Shown here in pieces: positions 17,188 through 25,757 of a stretch of 64,000 bases of DNA. The first letter of the stretch is position 1. Every line of letters starts with the position of its first letter. The position numbers were made by a program, and so were the translations under genes. A model generated the notes under the pieces. The model worked only from the letters and a program-made list of their open reading frames with translations, was not told the origin of the DNA and searched no databases. Source of the stretch: DASSFZ01 sp035283185 (lineage in GTDB: Bacteria > Chloroflexota > Anaerolineae > Fen-1058); NCBI GenBank assembly GCA_035283185.1, contig DATEUJ010000142.1, forward strand, positions 19,351-83,350. The letters are read 5' to 3'.

Positions 17188-19020
17188 CTACAAGCCGACA
17201 TATCGATCGATCCGCTGGCCGATCAGGTTTAGGCTGCCTCGCCAGAAGTCCGGCTTGCGGATGTCGATGCCGAAGCGGGCGGCGAGATCGGCGGGCGTGC
17301 CCTCGCCGGTGCTGGCGAGCAGTTGCTCGTACTCCAGCACGAACGATTTGCCGCGCTCCTTATAGATCGCGTACAGTCCCAGGCCGAAGAGCAGGCCGAA
17401 AGCATAAGGATAATTGTAGAAGGACAGGCCGGCGGAATAATAGTGGGGCTTCCACGCCCACATATACTTGTGCAGGGTACGCTCGTCCAGGCCATCACCA
17501 TACGTCGCCTTCTGGCAGCGCAGCATGATCACGCAGAAGTCGTCCGCCGACAGCTCCGACTTCGCGCGGCGCTCGAAGACTTCCTGCTCGAACAGGTAGC
17601 GCGAAGAGATGTCGACGATGACCTGCGCCGCGTCGATGAGGAAAGACTCCAGGATCGAGAGTTCTTCGTCGGCGCTCGCCGCACCGGCCAGCGTCGCATC
17701 GGTGATGATCGTCTGGCAAAAGATTGAGGCGGTCTCGGCGAGCGTCATCGGCGTCACCGTCTGCAGAATGGTCTTGCCGACGTGGCAGTCGTTGTGGAAG
17801 GCGTGACCCAGCTCGTGCGCCACGGTCCCGACCTGTTCGAGCGAGCCGTCGAAGTTGCACAGGATGCGCGACTCGTCGACGGCGTCGATGGACATACAGA
17901 ACGCGCCGCCCCGCTTGCCGTCGCGCGGCTCGGCGTCGATCCAGTGGTTGTCGAAAGCCCGCCGCGCCAGGCCGGCCAGCCGATCACTGAAGGTGGCGAA
18001 GTGCGCCAGGATGAAATCTCGCGTCTCCGGCCAGGTGTAACGTCGCTCACTTTTGCCCGCCGGCGCGAACAAGTCCCACCACGGCAGCCCGCCGTCGTGG
18101 CCGAGCCGCTGAGCCTTTGCCCGCAAGTATCGCCGGAACATGGGGAACGAGTCCTGCATCGCGCCGATCATCGTCTCCAGCGTCTCGCGGTCGATGCGCG
18201 CCTGGTCGATCGACGCATGCAGCGCGTCGACGCGCCCGCGCCGCTTGTTGAGCGTGCTCGTCGCGCCCTTCACGCCGTTGAGCGCGGCGGCCAGCGGCTC
18301 GCGGACAGTTTCCCAGGCGGCCAGCTCGGCCTCGTAGGCGCGGCGGCGCACGCCAGGATCGGGATCGTGGCTCAGGTTTTGCAGCGCCGCGATCGGCATC
18401 TTTTCGACTTTGCCATCGCGCTCGAAATCGACGGTAAGCTGCGAGCAGACGGTGCCTTGCAGTCTGCTCCAGGCGCTCGGCCCGCTCAGCGCCAGCTCGG
18501 CGGCCAGCGACTCCTCGGCATCGCCCATGAGGTAGCGACTCTGCTCGGCCAGCTCGCGCAGGTAGAAGGCGTGGACCTTCGCCGGGCCGTCCTGTTCGAG
18601 CACGACGGGAAGCGCGCCTTCGACGCTGCCGATCCACGCCTGAAAGCGCACGCCAGCTTGCTGCAAGCGCACGCCCTGCATCTCAAGCTCGGACAACAGG
18701 CGCTTCGCCGTCGTGTTGTATGAGTCCGTCGTCACGAACGACCAGATGTAAGCGCGCAGTGTCGCATACTGCCGCTGGATGGCGTTCATGCGATCCAGGT
18801 AGCCGTCGATCGCCGCCTTCACGGCGGCGGCATCCTTGGCCGCCCGCGAATCCGGCGGCAGCCTTGCGATCTGCCGCTCGGCCAGGTAGGCTTCGAGATC
18901 GTCCAGCATGGATTTCGTCTCGACGACGGCTGCCGAGAATTCATCCGATTCGAGGCCGGGATAGACGTTAGACAAGTCCCAGTGTGGCAGGGCGCCTAAA
19001 TCCTTAACACGTGATGCCAT
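17188..19020 (-). CDS. pepF: Oligoendopeptidase F, M3 family
   Basis: A 610-aa cytoplasmic zinc metallopeptidase that degrades short peptides. The M3 catalytic motif HELGH lies near residues 401-405 (TVAHELGHAFHNDC), with the third zinc ligand Glu in the following ETASIFCQ segment. The N-terminus LPHWDLSNVYPGLES and the C-terminal YNYPYAFGLLFGLGLYA are typical of PepF. ATG at 19020 with GGAGA six bases upstream is preferred to an in-frame start 15 codons earlier. No signal peptide. Confidence 0.93.
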   Translation of the reverse strand: MASRVKDLGALPHWDLSNVYPGLESDEFSAAVVETKSMLDDLEAYLAERQIARLPPDSRAAKDAAAVKAAIDGYLDRMNAIQRQYATLRAYIWSFVTTDSYNTTAKRLLSELEMQGVRLQQAGVRFQAWIGSVEGALPVVLEQDGPAKVHAFYLRELAEQSRYLMGDAEESLAAELALSGPSAWSRLQGTVCSQLTVDFERDGKVEKMPIAALQNLSHDPDPGVRRRAYEAELAAWETVREPLAAALNGVKGATSTLNKRRGRVDALHASIDQARIDRETLETMIGAMQDSFPMFRRYLRAKAQRLGHDGGLPWWDLFAPAGKSERRYTWPETRDFILAHFATFSDRLAGLARRAFDNHWIDAEPRDGKRGGAFCMSIDAVDESRILCNFDGSLEQVGTVAHELGHAFHNDCHVGKTILQTVTPMTLAETASIFCQTIITDATLAGAASADEELSILESFLIDAAQVIVDISSRYLFEQEVFERRAKSELSADDFCVIMLRCQKATYGDGLDERTLHKYMWAWKPHYYSAGLSFYNYPYAFGLLFGLGLYAIYKERGKSFVLEYEQLLASTGEGTPADLAARFGIDIRKPDFWRGSLNLIGQRIDRYVGL

Positions 19021-19065
19021 TGGCTCTCCTGTGACTGAATCTTTTGACCAGCGCTCAGAACCCAT

Positions 19066-19349
19066 CCCAAAACCGGATCGCAGGCTTCAGCCTGCCTTGT
19101 CTACAGCGGACTGAAGTCCGCACTCCAGGAGTTTTCGAATAGACACTTATTTTCGCACGAAGTGCGAGTCTTGCAAAGCGACGGTCAGCCCGGTGTGCAC
19201 GCAAAACATGTCAGCGGAGGCGGCTCCCATGCCGCCGGATAAGCCGGGCGTGGGAGCCCGGCCTGCTTTCCTGACAAACTTTGCGTGCACACTCAGCCCG
19301 CGATTGAGGTGCCGTATCTGCCGGTGCCAGAAGTTTAGCCGAGGCTGTG
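19066..19349. repeat. Intergenic inverted repeats, no gene
   Basis: At 19195-19290 an element bounded by GTGCACGCAAA and TTTGCGTGCAC encloses a second inverted pair (GGCTCCCA, TGGGAGCC). A further word, GGACTGAAGTCCGCACTCC, lies near 19108. TTTGCGTGCAC also occurs near 6124. Confidence 0.5.
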
Positions 19350-19358
19350 CTATACTTT
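19350..19358 (+). promoter_or_regulatory. Extended -10 promoter of the antitoxin gene
   Basis: TGCTATACT fits an extended -10 (TGnTATAAT), about 55 bases before the GTG start. No good -35 is seen. Confidence 0.4.
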
Positions 19359-19411
19359 AGAGTGGGTTAGAAACACACGGCAAGGCCAACATCCCGTGCC
19401 GGGAGGTTCCC

Positions 19412-19669
19412 GTGAGCGACACTGTTACCCTTAAAGTCTCAATACCGAAAGGCACTTATCGCGCCGTCCAGCAAGTCGCCGAGCAGAGGCATAAGACCGA
19501 GGCGGAGGTCGTCATCGAGGCGGTTCAGGCGTTTCTGGAAAAGTCTCAGCCCGATCCTCTGTTGGGACTGTTCGCCGACGAGCCTGACCTGATCGACGAG
19601 ATCGCCTCTGAAGCGATGCGTGGAAGAGAAAATACACCTTTGCGCCTGAGTGGGGCGGCAGGTGGATAA
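19412..19669 (+). CDS. Orphan VapB/CopG-like antitoxin
   Basis: An 85-aa protein with an N-terminal ribbon-helix-helix look (VTLKVSIPKGTYRAVQQVAEQ, then TEAEVVIEAVQAFLE) and an acidic C-terminal tail (GLFADEPDLIDEIASEAMRGR) typical of antitoxins that wrap a PIN toxin. The GTG start is preceded by GGGAGG. Directly after it, and overlapping its end, lies the first part of a VapC-like toxin that is cut off after about ten residues. The antitoxin therefore appears to be left without its partner. Confidence 0.7.
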   Translation: MSDTVTLKVSIPKGTYRAVQQVAEQRHKTEAEVVIEAVQAFLEKSQPDPLLGLFADEPDLIDEIASEAMRGRENTPLRLSGAAGG

Positions 19670-19700
19670 AACTCTCCTGGATGCAGATTCACCCGCGCAA
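19660..19700 (+). pseudogene. Truncated VapC/PIN toxin stump
   Basis: From the GTG near 19662 the frame reads VDKTLLDADS, the usual opening of a PIN-domain toxin with its first catalytic aspartate. It then runs into antisense sequence of the convergent MFS gene and no PIN domain follows. The toxin was probably removed by a deletion or rearrangement that joined this locus to the MFS gene end. Confidence 0.55.
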
Positions 19701-20924
19701 CATGCGAACCGGCGAAGCGATCAGCCACACGACCGGCAGCATGGATCCCAGCGCTGCGACCCACACGGCCGCTTGTACACCGAGCGCCTGGCCCAGCAGG
19801 CCGCCCGTCAGCACGCCGATCGTCGCCGCACTGCCCTGCACAAACTCGACGCTGGCGTTCATCCGGCCCAGCAGCCCATCCGGCGTGACGATCTGCCGCA
19901 GGCTCAGCGCGTGAATCGTGTAGATCGTGCCCACCAAGTCGCCCGCGATTTGCCCGACGAACAGGAACGCGACGGCGGCCTCGCCCACATACGCGGCCAG
20001 CGGAATCAGCAGGCCGAGCACGCCGCTCAACACGGCCGAGCCGATCAGCAGTCGCCCGACGCCGAAGCGCCGGGCGGCCGGCGCAGCGAGCATCGCGCCA
20101 AGGAGCGATCCGATCCCCCCGCTCGCGATCAGCAAACCCAAGACCGCCGGGCCGATGCCCAGCTCGCGAATCGCGTACAGCCCGTACAACGCGGCGTAGA
20201 AGTTGCCGAAAAAAACACTGGTGATCGCGGCCGCGGTCAGCGCGCGCAGGATCGGATGCGTCGCCAGCGCGCGCAGCCCGTCGGCGATCTCGCGTCGCAG
20301 GTTCGGATGCGCCGGAGGCGCGGGGCGTGGCTCCGGTTTTCGAATCAGCGCCAGCGAAACCGCCGATGCCAGAAAGGACAGCGCGTCGACGGCGACCGCC
20401 AGCGGCGCGCTGAGCGCCTGCACCAGCGCGCCCGCCAGCGCCGACCCACCGATCTCGGCGACCGACTCGCTCGCGCTCAGCTTGCTGTTGCCTTCCACGA
20501 CGTGCTCGCGCTCGACGAGCGACGGCAGGTAGGAGGTGTACGCCACATCGAACAGCAGCGCCAGCCCGCCGGCCAGCGCCGCGACGACGTACAATTGCTC
20601 GATGCGCAGCGCGCCCAGCAGATAAGCGACCGGGATCGAGGCCAGCAGCGCCGCGCTGGCCAGGTCGGCGGCGATCATGATCGGCTTGCGTCGTGTCCGG
20701 TCGATCCAGGCGCCCGCCGGCAGCCCGATCAGCAAGGCCGGCAGCGATCCGAGCGCGGCCAGCAGGCCCATCTGCGCGGGCGTGGCCGACAGCGTCAGCA
20801 CGCCGACGAGCGGCAGCGCATCGCGGCTGACGACCGAGCCGAACTCGGAGATCGTCTGCCCGGCCCATAGCTTCATGAAGTCTGCGTGACGCCACAGGCC
20901 CGTGAAGCGCGAAGTCACCATCAT
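19689..20924 (-). CDS. MFS transporter, MFS_3/MefA-like
   Basis: A 411-aa integral membrane protein with twelve hydrophobic helices. It begins with FTGLWRHADFMKLWAGQTISEFGS, typical of the MFS_3 (enterobactin exporter/macrolide efflux-like) family, and has the MFS loop GAWIDRTRRKPIMIAAD between helices 2 and 3. The substrate is unknown. Its last codons overlap the toxin stump on the opposite strand. Confidence 0.88.
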   Translation of the reverse strand: MMVTSRFTGLWRHADFMKLWAGQTISEFGSVVSRDALPLVGVLTLSATPAQMGLLAALGSLPALLIGLPAGAWIDRTRRKPIMIAADLASAALLASIPVAYLLGALRIEQLYVVAALAGGLALLFDVAYTSYLPSLVEREHVVEGNSKLSASESVAEIGGSALAGALVQALSAPLAVAVDALSFLASAVSLALIRKPEPRPAPPAHPNLRREIADGLRALATHPILRALTAAAITSVFFGNFYAALYGLYAIRELGIGPAVLGLLIASGGIGSLLGAMLAAPAARRFGVGRLLIGSAVLSGVLGLLIPLAAYVGEAAVAFLFVGQIAGDLVGTIYTIHALSLRQIVTPDGLLGRMNASVEFVQGSAATIGVLTGGLLGQALGVQAAVWVAALGSMLPVVWLIASPVRMLRG

Positions 20925-20959
20925 AGCGTCGTCATGTCATCTCACCACAGAGAACGCAT

Positions 20960-20992
20960 AGAAACCTGGTTTCTCGGAGAAACCAGGTTTCT
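20960..20992. repeat. Paired palindromic word AGAAACC(T/A)GGTTTCT
   Basis: AGAAACCTGGTTTCT, CGG, then AGAAACCAGGTTTCT. The second 15-mer is the exact reverse complement of the first. The layout 15-mer, CGG, reverse-complement 15-mer is the same as at 33514-33546, although the word differs. Confidence 0.85.
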
Positions 20993-21064
20993 GGGATCGG
21001 CAGGCGCAGATTTTACCGCGTTCGGCGCGGTCGGCAAGTTTGGCGTGGAAGAACAGGGGTAGGC

Positions 21065-21128
21065 AGACCTGGCATGTCTTCACACTCATGAGCGCCGCCG
21101 CCCTTGGCGGACAAGACCTGCCAGGTCT
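21065..21128. repeat. Paired palindromic word AGACCTG(G/C)CAGGTCT
   Basis: The first copy, with one mismatch (AGACCTGGCATGTCT), is at 21065-21079 and its reverse complement AGACCTGCCAGGTCT is at 21114-21128. Between them lies a GCCGCC...GGCGG inner pair. Confidence 0.75.
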
Positions 21129-21149
21129 GTGCCACTGTGAGAAAGCAGA

Positions 21150-21175
21150 GTGGCCCCGGCACATGCCGGAGCCAC
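21150..21175 (-). terminator. Hairpin after LVIVD gene 1
   Basis: GTGGCCCCGGCA pairs with TGCCGGAGCCAC, 28 bases beyond the stop codon. No clear T-run follows. Confidence 0.5.
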
Positions 21176-21202
21176 CTGACAAACGGCTACACGCGATTCA
21201 GG

Positions 21203-23146
21203 TTACGGCGTGGGGCCGGTGTATCTAAAGATCCACAGCCCGCTATCCCTGTCGCTGGCTGCCACATACGTCGTCTCGGTGGGATCAGCGGGGAGCCGGA
21301 AGACCTGGACGCCCCAGAAGTCGTTGCCGCCCGAACCGATGAAGTGGCCGACTTCCTGTATGCCGCCCGGCCCGAACGTGGCCACCCGGAAGCCTCCGGC
21401 GTAGTAGGAGAAGTAGGCCAGGTTGCTCTCGATGTCCGTAGCGACCTCGTGGACGGTCAGGTTGCCGGAGCCGAACGGGTTGGCGACGGTTCGGACGAAG
21501 GCGGGGTTGAGACCCTCCGGGATAGCGTAGGTGTCGATCTCTTCCAGCGTTTGCGCGTTTAAGAGGTGCACGTAGCCCCAGCCGTTGAACTCAGCTGTTG
21601 CCGAGGCGGTAATGGGAGGACTGCCGCCGATAAGCAGATCTCCGGTGCTCCGCGCGACCGAGACGGCCGGGAGGGTGATCAGCGTGCCGATCACGGTTGG
21701 CGAGCCTGCGTTGACAGGGTTAGAGCCGCCCATCGTGAATAGCCCACCACCAGGAAGGTTGTAGACGATCGCACCCGCCGCGCCGTTGAGTTGTGCCCAG
21801 GCGATCTTGTTGTCGAAGCGGCACAGTCCACGTCCGATGAGCGCGATCTTGCCCGCCGGATTGGCTAAGTACGGATCGCCCGCCGGGATGCCTAATGCCG
21901 CGTCGGGCGGGCAGCCTCGCCCCACATGCACGACCTCACCGCTCATCGTAGCCCCCGGCAGGGAGGCGATCGCGATGGTGAAGGCGCCCTCGCTGGCCGG
22001 GCGGGATCCCGCAAACGCGCTGCTCGTGAAGGACGTGATTCGACTGGGGCTGAAGTCCTCATCCGTGCCGATGATGAACTTGTTGTTGTGGCTCCACTCG
22101 GCGTAGTGGCCGTTCCCCTCCGGCGGGGCGAGTCCCGTCTCCGGATCGGGATCAGTGAAGGTCGAGTCGTTGACGAACACCGGGTTTGCCGGGTTGTCCA
22201 CGTTCAGGACGATGTATCCTGCATCCCAGTAGGACATGAGCATCAGCCAGTGCCCGCTCACTTTCTTGACCACCATGTCGTGGAGAAAGCTGGCCGCGAA
22301 CGAGCCAAGCCCGGCTGACTGACCGTCTTGAGCGTCGGGCCAGTCCGCCAGGCCGACCTCGGCGATCCTTGCAGGGGCGCGCGGGTCGGTGATGTCGAAG
22401 ATGTCCACGTCGGCGAGTTCTTCGTCGTCGACGATCACGACGTAGGCCTTCCTCACTTGCTGCCAGGCGAAGGCGCTGTGGATCTGGTTGGCCCGGGTCA
22501 CCCCGCCCACGGTGCGGAAGTCGCCATAGTTCTCGACGAGCGTCACCGGGCTTGCGGGGTTGGTCACGTCGTACAAGGAGAACCCGCCGACGCGGTTGGG
22601 GATCGTCCCGCAGGATTCGCCGTTCACCACCAGAAGATCACCCTTGAACGCCGGCGTGTTGAGCTTGATGGCCTGCACGCCCTCACCCACGTACGTGCCG
22701 GGGGTGGGGACGAACCCAACCTGGGTTGGGCTTGCCGGATTCGAGATGTCGATGATGTAGACACCACCGCCCCCATCGGGCAGACATCCGGGCGAGAACT
22801 GCCCCAGGTAGGCCGTGTTCCCGAGGACCGCCACATCGGAGATCAGGCCCGGCGCGGCGTCGCTAACCGTCAACTGCCCGACCAGCTGGACGTTCAGGCT
22901 CGAAGCGGGAAGGTGTCCTCCCGGGGCGCCGTGCTGCTCCCCAGCGTCGTCGCCGTCGGTGATGCCTCCGCCGTGGTGGAGTTCATCAGCCTCGAGCGGC
23001 GTGTCGATCACGCCGTCGCCAACTACGTGACGCTCCCCGATCTGGTCGGCTAGCACGACGCCAACAGCGGTCAGGATGAGCGCCATTAGCAGCAGTATGC
23101 TGACGAACGCACGTTTCGCCTTTCGATCGGTTATCATGTGTTGCAT
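21203..23146 (-). CDS. Secreted LVIVD-repeat beta-propeller with PA domain, copy 1
   Basis: A 647-aa exported protein with a signal peptide in the first ~35 residues. The body is made of LVIVD-type repeats, each ending in a strand such as GGVYIIDISNPASPTQVGFV, expected to form a beta-propeller. A well-preserved PA domain (GKIALIGRGLCRFDNKI, then AQLNGAAGAIVYN) is inserted near residues 390-500. Conserved histidines open several blades (IHSAFAW, LHDMVVKK, GHYAEW, VHEVATD). The end NDFWGVQVF...ASDRDSGLWIFRY matches copy 4. ATG at 23146 is preceded by AAGCCAAGGGAGG. The molecular function of LVIVD proteins is not established. Closest to copy 4 among the six. Confidence 0.85.
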   Translation of the reverse strand: MQHMITDRKAKRAFVSILLLMALILTAVGVVLADQIGERHVVGDGVIDTPLEADELHHGGGITDGDDAGEQHGAPGGHLPASSLNVQLVGQLTVSDAAPGLISDVAVLGNTAYLGQFSPGCLPDGGGGVYIIDISNPASPTQVGFVPTPGTYVGEGVQAIKLNTPAFKGDLLVVNGESCGTIPNRVGGFSLYDVTNPASPVTLVENYGDFRTVGGVTRANQIHSAFAWQQVRKAYVVIVDDEELADVDIFDITDPRAPARIAEVGLADWPDAQDGQSAGLGSFAASFLHDMVVKKVSGHWLMLMSYWDAGYIVLNVDNPANPVFVNDSTFTDPDPETGLAPPEGNGHYAEWSHNNKFIIGTDEDFSPSRITSFTSSAFAGSRPASEGAFTIAIASLPGATMSGEVVHVGRGCPPDAALGIPAGDPYLANPAGKIALIGRGLCRFDNKIAWAQLNGAAGAIVYNLPGGGLFTMGGSNPVNAGSPTVIGTLITLPAVSVARSTGDLLIGGSPPITASATAEFNGWGYVHLLNAQTLEEIDTYAIPEGLNPAFVRTVANPFGSGNLTVHEVATDIESNLAYFSYYAGGFRVATFGPGGIQEVGHFIGSGGNDFWGVQVFRLPADPTETTYVAASDRDSGLWIFRYTGPTP

Positions 23147-23598
23147 GGTTTGTTCCTCCCTTGGCTTGTGATGCCCCTTTGGCTTCTGATAGTGAATCAA
23201 GCGTGCATTTCAGCCTGATGTTTTGTTCTGTATCACCCCCTTCCACCTTACTCCGTGATGCCATCCTGCTGCTTGTGTAGCATGTCCATCTCAAGCGGGG
23301 TGTCAGGAACACCGTTATTTTCTGACGCATGTGTGTACCCCGGTTGCATGGAATTGCGCTTCGTCGACTCGAGTACGCTCGCGAAGAACCACCCCCAAAA
23401 TGCCACTTCTCAAAAGAGTGAAGGGTATATCACGAATTATATCTACAAAACGCGCATATGTGTGTCAGAATTTGTTAGAGTCTCAGCATACGAAGTTCCA
23501 AGGCCGAGAATCAACATGGCTTCTACCGCTCGTCGGGGGTTTGTGACCCTCGACCTCCGGGCCGCCGGGTGACACACCCGGCGGGAGCGGTTAAAGAG
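23147..23598. other. Gene-free region upstream of LVIVD copy 1
   Basis: No gene recognised. It holds the leader and presumably the promoter of copy 1, a lower-GC segment at 23390-23530, and an inverted element near 23556-23587 (CCGGGCCGCCGGGTG, CACCCGGCGGG). Confidence 0.4.
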
Positions 23599-23626
23599 AG
23601 TGGCCCTGGAATGTGCCAGGGCCACT
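23599..23626 (-). terminator. Hairpin after LVIVD gene 2
   Basis: AGTGGCCCTGG and CCAGGGCCACT form an 11-bp stem about 95 bases beyond the copy 2 stop codon. Confidence 0.5.
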
Positions 23627-23721
23627 CAATAGACAACTTGGCTCGTCCTGGACTACGGCTATGGGCCGGTGTATCTGAAGGTCTACAACCCGCTAGCTCG
23701 ATCGCTGGCGGGTCGGTCGGA

Positions 23722-25587
23722 CTACGGCTTCAACTTCAGAATGTACAAACCGAAGTTCCGGTCGCTCGCCAACAGCAGGTCGCCGTGCGGCACGACGCTC
23801 CAGATGTTGACCGCTGGCGCGCCGGCCGGTTGGCCTGCACCTTGCCAGTGGCCGATCTCGCGCGGCGCCGACGGCTGCGAGATGTCGAGGACGAACACAC
23901 CCTCGTTGTACCAGGATACGTAGACGGTGTTCCCGCGCACCTCGGGGTTGTGGACGGTGAAGGTGCCCGTTGTCGCGGCTGCCTCGTCGTCGGTCTTGGG
24001 CGAGTGCCACTCGCTCAGTTGAACCGGGTTGGCCGGGTCGCCGATGTCGAAGAAGCGCAGGTAGCCCCAGCCGTTGAACTCGGCCGCCGCCCGCGCGGTC
24101 ACGGGCGGGGCGCCACCGGCTAGGGCCAGCCCGGTGCTGCGTTGGACGAAGACTGCCGGGATGGTGATGTCAACGGTGGTCCCGTCCGTAAGTGTCACCG
24201 GGTCGAGGCCGCCCATGAGGACGAGGGCCTCACCGCCGGCGGCGTTGTTGTAGACGATCACGCCGACGGCGCCGGCCAACTGCGCCCGACCGATCTTGTT
24301 GTCGAAGCGGCAGAGGCCGCGCTCGATGAGCGCGATCTTGCCCGCCGGATCCGCAAGATATGGATCTGCCGGGTCGCCAGGGTTCGTACCCGCCGGGCAA
24401 CCGCGGCCCACGTGCACGACCTCACCAGCCATCTCGCGTCCAGGCAGGTCAACGATCCGCTCGGAGGTAAAGGCGGCTTCGATGGCGATACGGATCCCCG
24501 CAAATGCATTGCTGGTGAAGACGAACTCGAAGGGGGCGCCGTCCTCGTCGGCGGTGACCAGGAGGTTGCCGCCGCGCGCCTCATCCACCGAGTGGGCGTT
24601 CCCTTCCTCGTCAGAGTCATAGTCGGTGTGACCGAGGAAGACCGGGGCCGCCGGGTCGGAGATGTCGAGCGTGATGAAGCCGCCGTCCCAGTACGACAGG
24701 TACGCGCGTGTCCCGTCTACGTTGGCCCGTGCGCTGTGCAGCAGCGTCCGGGCGTCGGCGCCCTGCTGGACGTCAAAATAGTAGGCGAGGCCGAGCGACG
24801 GCTCGTCCAACACGCCCCACTCGCCTACCAGGACCGGGGCCGCCGGGTCGGAGATGTCGACGATGAGCAGGTCGCCCGTGCTATTCGGCGGATCAAAGGT
24901 GATTGCCTCGAGGTTGGGCACGGCCAGCAAGGCCAGCGCCCGCCCGTCCGGGGTCTCGGTGAGATCCATTTCGTGGACCCCCCCCGCGTCGGTGTCGAAG
25001 AAACTGAGGGTTTGCGGATTCCTCGGGTCGGTGATGTCAACGAGCTCGAGTCCGTTCGTGCCGACGCCGGCAACGTTGCCGCAGTCCTGGAGGCCGATGC
25101 CGAGCACGACCTGATCGCCGATCTCCATCGCCTCCATGTCCTCCATCGAGGTGTCGGCATGGTCGGCCGTGTCGGCCAACTTCACCGGCGCCTTGGGCCG
25201 CGAGATGTCGATGATGTCCACGCCCGTGCCGGGGCAAGCGCCGCGCCACTTGCCGACGAAGGCCAGGTTCTTGTAGCCCGCCACGTCGGCGAACACGCCC
25301 TGATTGGATTCGGCCGGGTCACCCGCGAGTGCGCCAACGAGCGAGATGTTGCGAGCCTGGCGCTGGGCGCGCGTGGCCGGTGGTTGATTGCCGAGGAACG
25401 CCTCGACGGATGAGATGCCGGCGCCATCCAGTCCGAGTAGCGTGTCGTCTCCAGCCGGATCATCTGTCGTAACTCCTCCTGGGCCCAGCAGCGCGTGGTC
25501 GGCGAGCGCCAGCGGCACCGCCACGAGCGCAGCCACAGCCAGCAGGAAACCTGCCACCCGGATACGAGAGGACAGCTTTCTGGTCAT
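23722..25587 (-). CDS. Secreted LVIVD-repeat beta-propeller with PA domain, copy 2
   Basis: A 621-aa exported protein. Signal peptide RIRVAGFLLAVAALVAVPLALA, then LVIVD blades (GVDIIDISRPKAPVKLAD, GDLLIVDISDPAAPVLVGEW, GFITLDISDPAAPVFLGH). An intact PA domain lies near residues 365-480 (GKIALIERGLCRFDNKIG, AQLAGAVGVIVYN). Blade-opening histidines recur (GVHEMDL, LHSARANV, AHSVDEA, VHNPEVR). It ends with SDRNFGLYILKLKP. ATG at 25587 is preceded by a TGCCAAAGGGAG leader. Upstream in-frame codons lack a ribosome site. Second of six tandem same-strand paralogues. Confidence 0.85.
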   Translation of the reverse strand: MTRKLSSRIRVAGFLLAVAALVAVPLALADHALLGPGGVTTDDPAGDDTLLGLDGAGISSVEAFLGNQPPATRAQRQARNISLVGALAGDPAESNQGVFADVAGYKNLAFVGKWRGACPGTGVDIIDISRPKAPVKLADTADHADTSMEDMEAMEIGDQVVLGIGLQDCGNVAGVGTNGLELVDITDPRNPQTLSFFDTDAGGVHEMDLTETPDGRALALLAVPNLEAITFDPPNSTGDLLIVDISDPAAPVLVGEWGVLDEPSLGLAYYFDVQQGADARTLLHSARANVDGTRAYLSYWDGGFITLDISDPAAPVFLGHTDYDSDEEGNAHSVDEARGGNLLVTADEDGAPFEFVFTSNAFAGIRIAIEAAFTSERIVDLPGREMAGEVVHVGRGCPAGTNPGDPADPYLADPAGKIALIERGLCRFDNKIGRAQLAGAVGVIVYNNAAGGEALVLMGGLDPVTLTDGTTVDITIPAVFVQRSTGLALAGGAPPVTARAAAEFNGWGYLRFFDIGDPANPVQLSEWHSPKTDDEAAATTGTFTVHNPEVRGNTVYVSWYNEGVFVLDISQPSAPREIGHWQGAGQPAGAPAVNIWSVVPHGDLLLASDRNFGLYILKLKP

Positions 25588-25757
25588 GTTTATTCTCCCT
25601 TTGGCATTAATGAGTTGGCACAGTCGCGATGGCGCATGGGCAACTACGCCACTCGGCGACACACATCGGTCACGAGTCATTCCTGGCGCCCTTCACCACC
25701 TCCCTTCGCTGCATGATCTGTTCCAGACGAACACGAAGCAGCTTATTCCCTGCCCGT

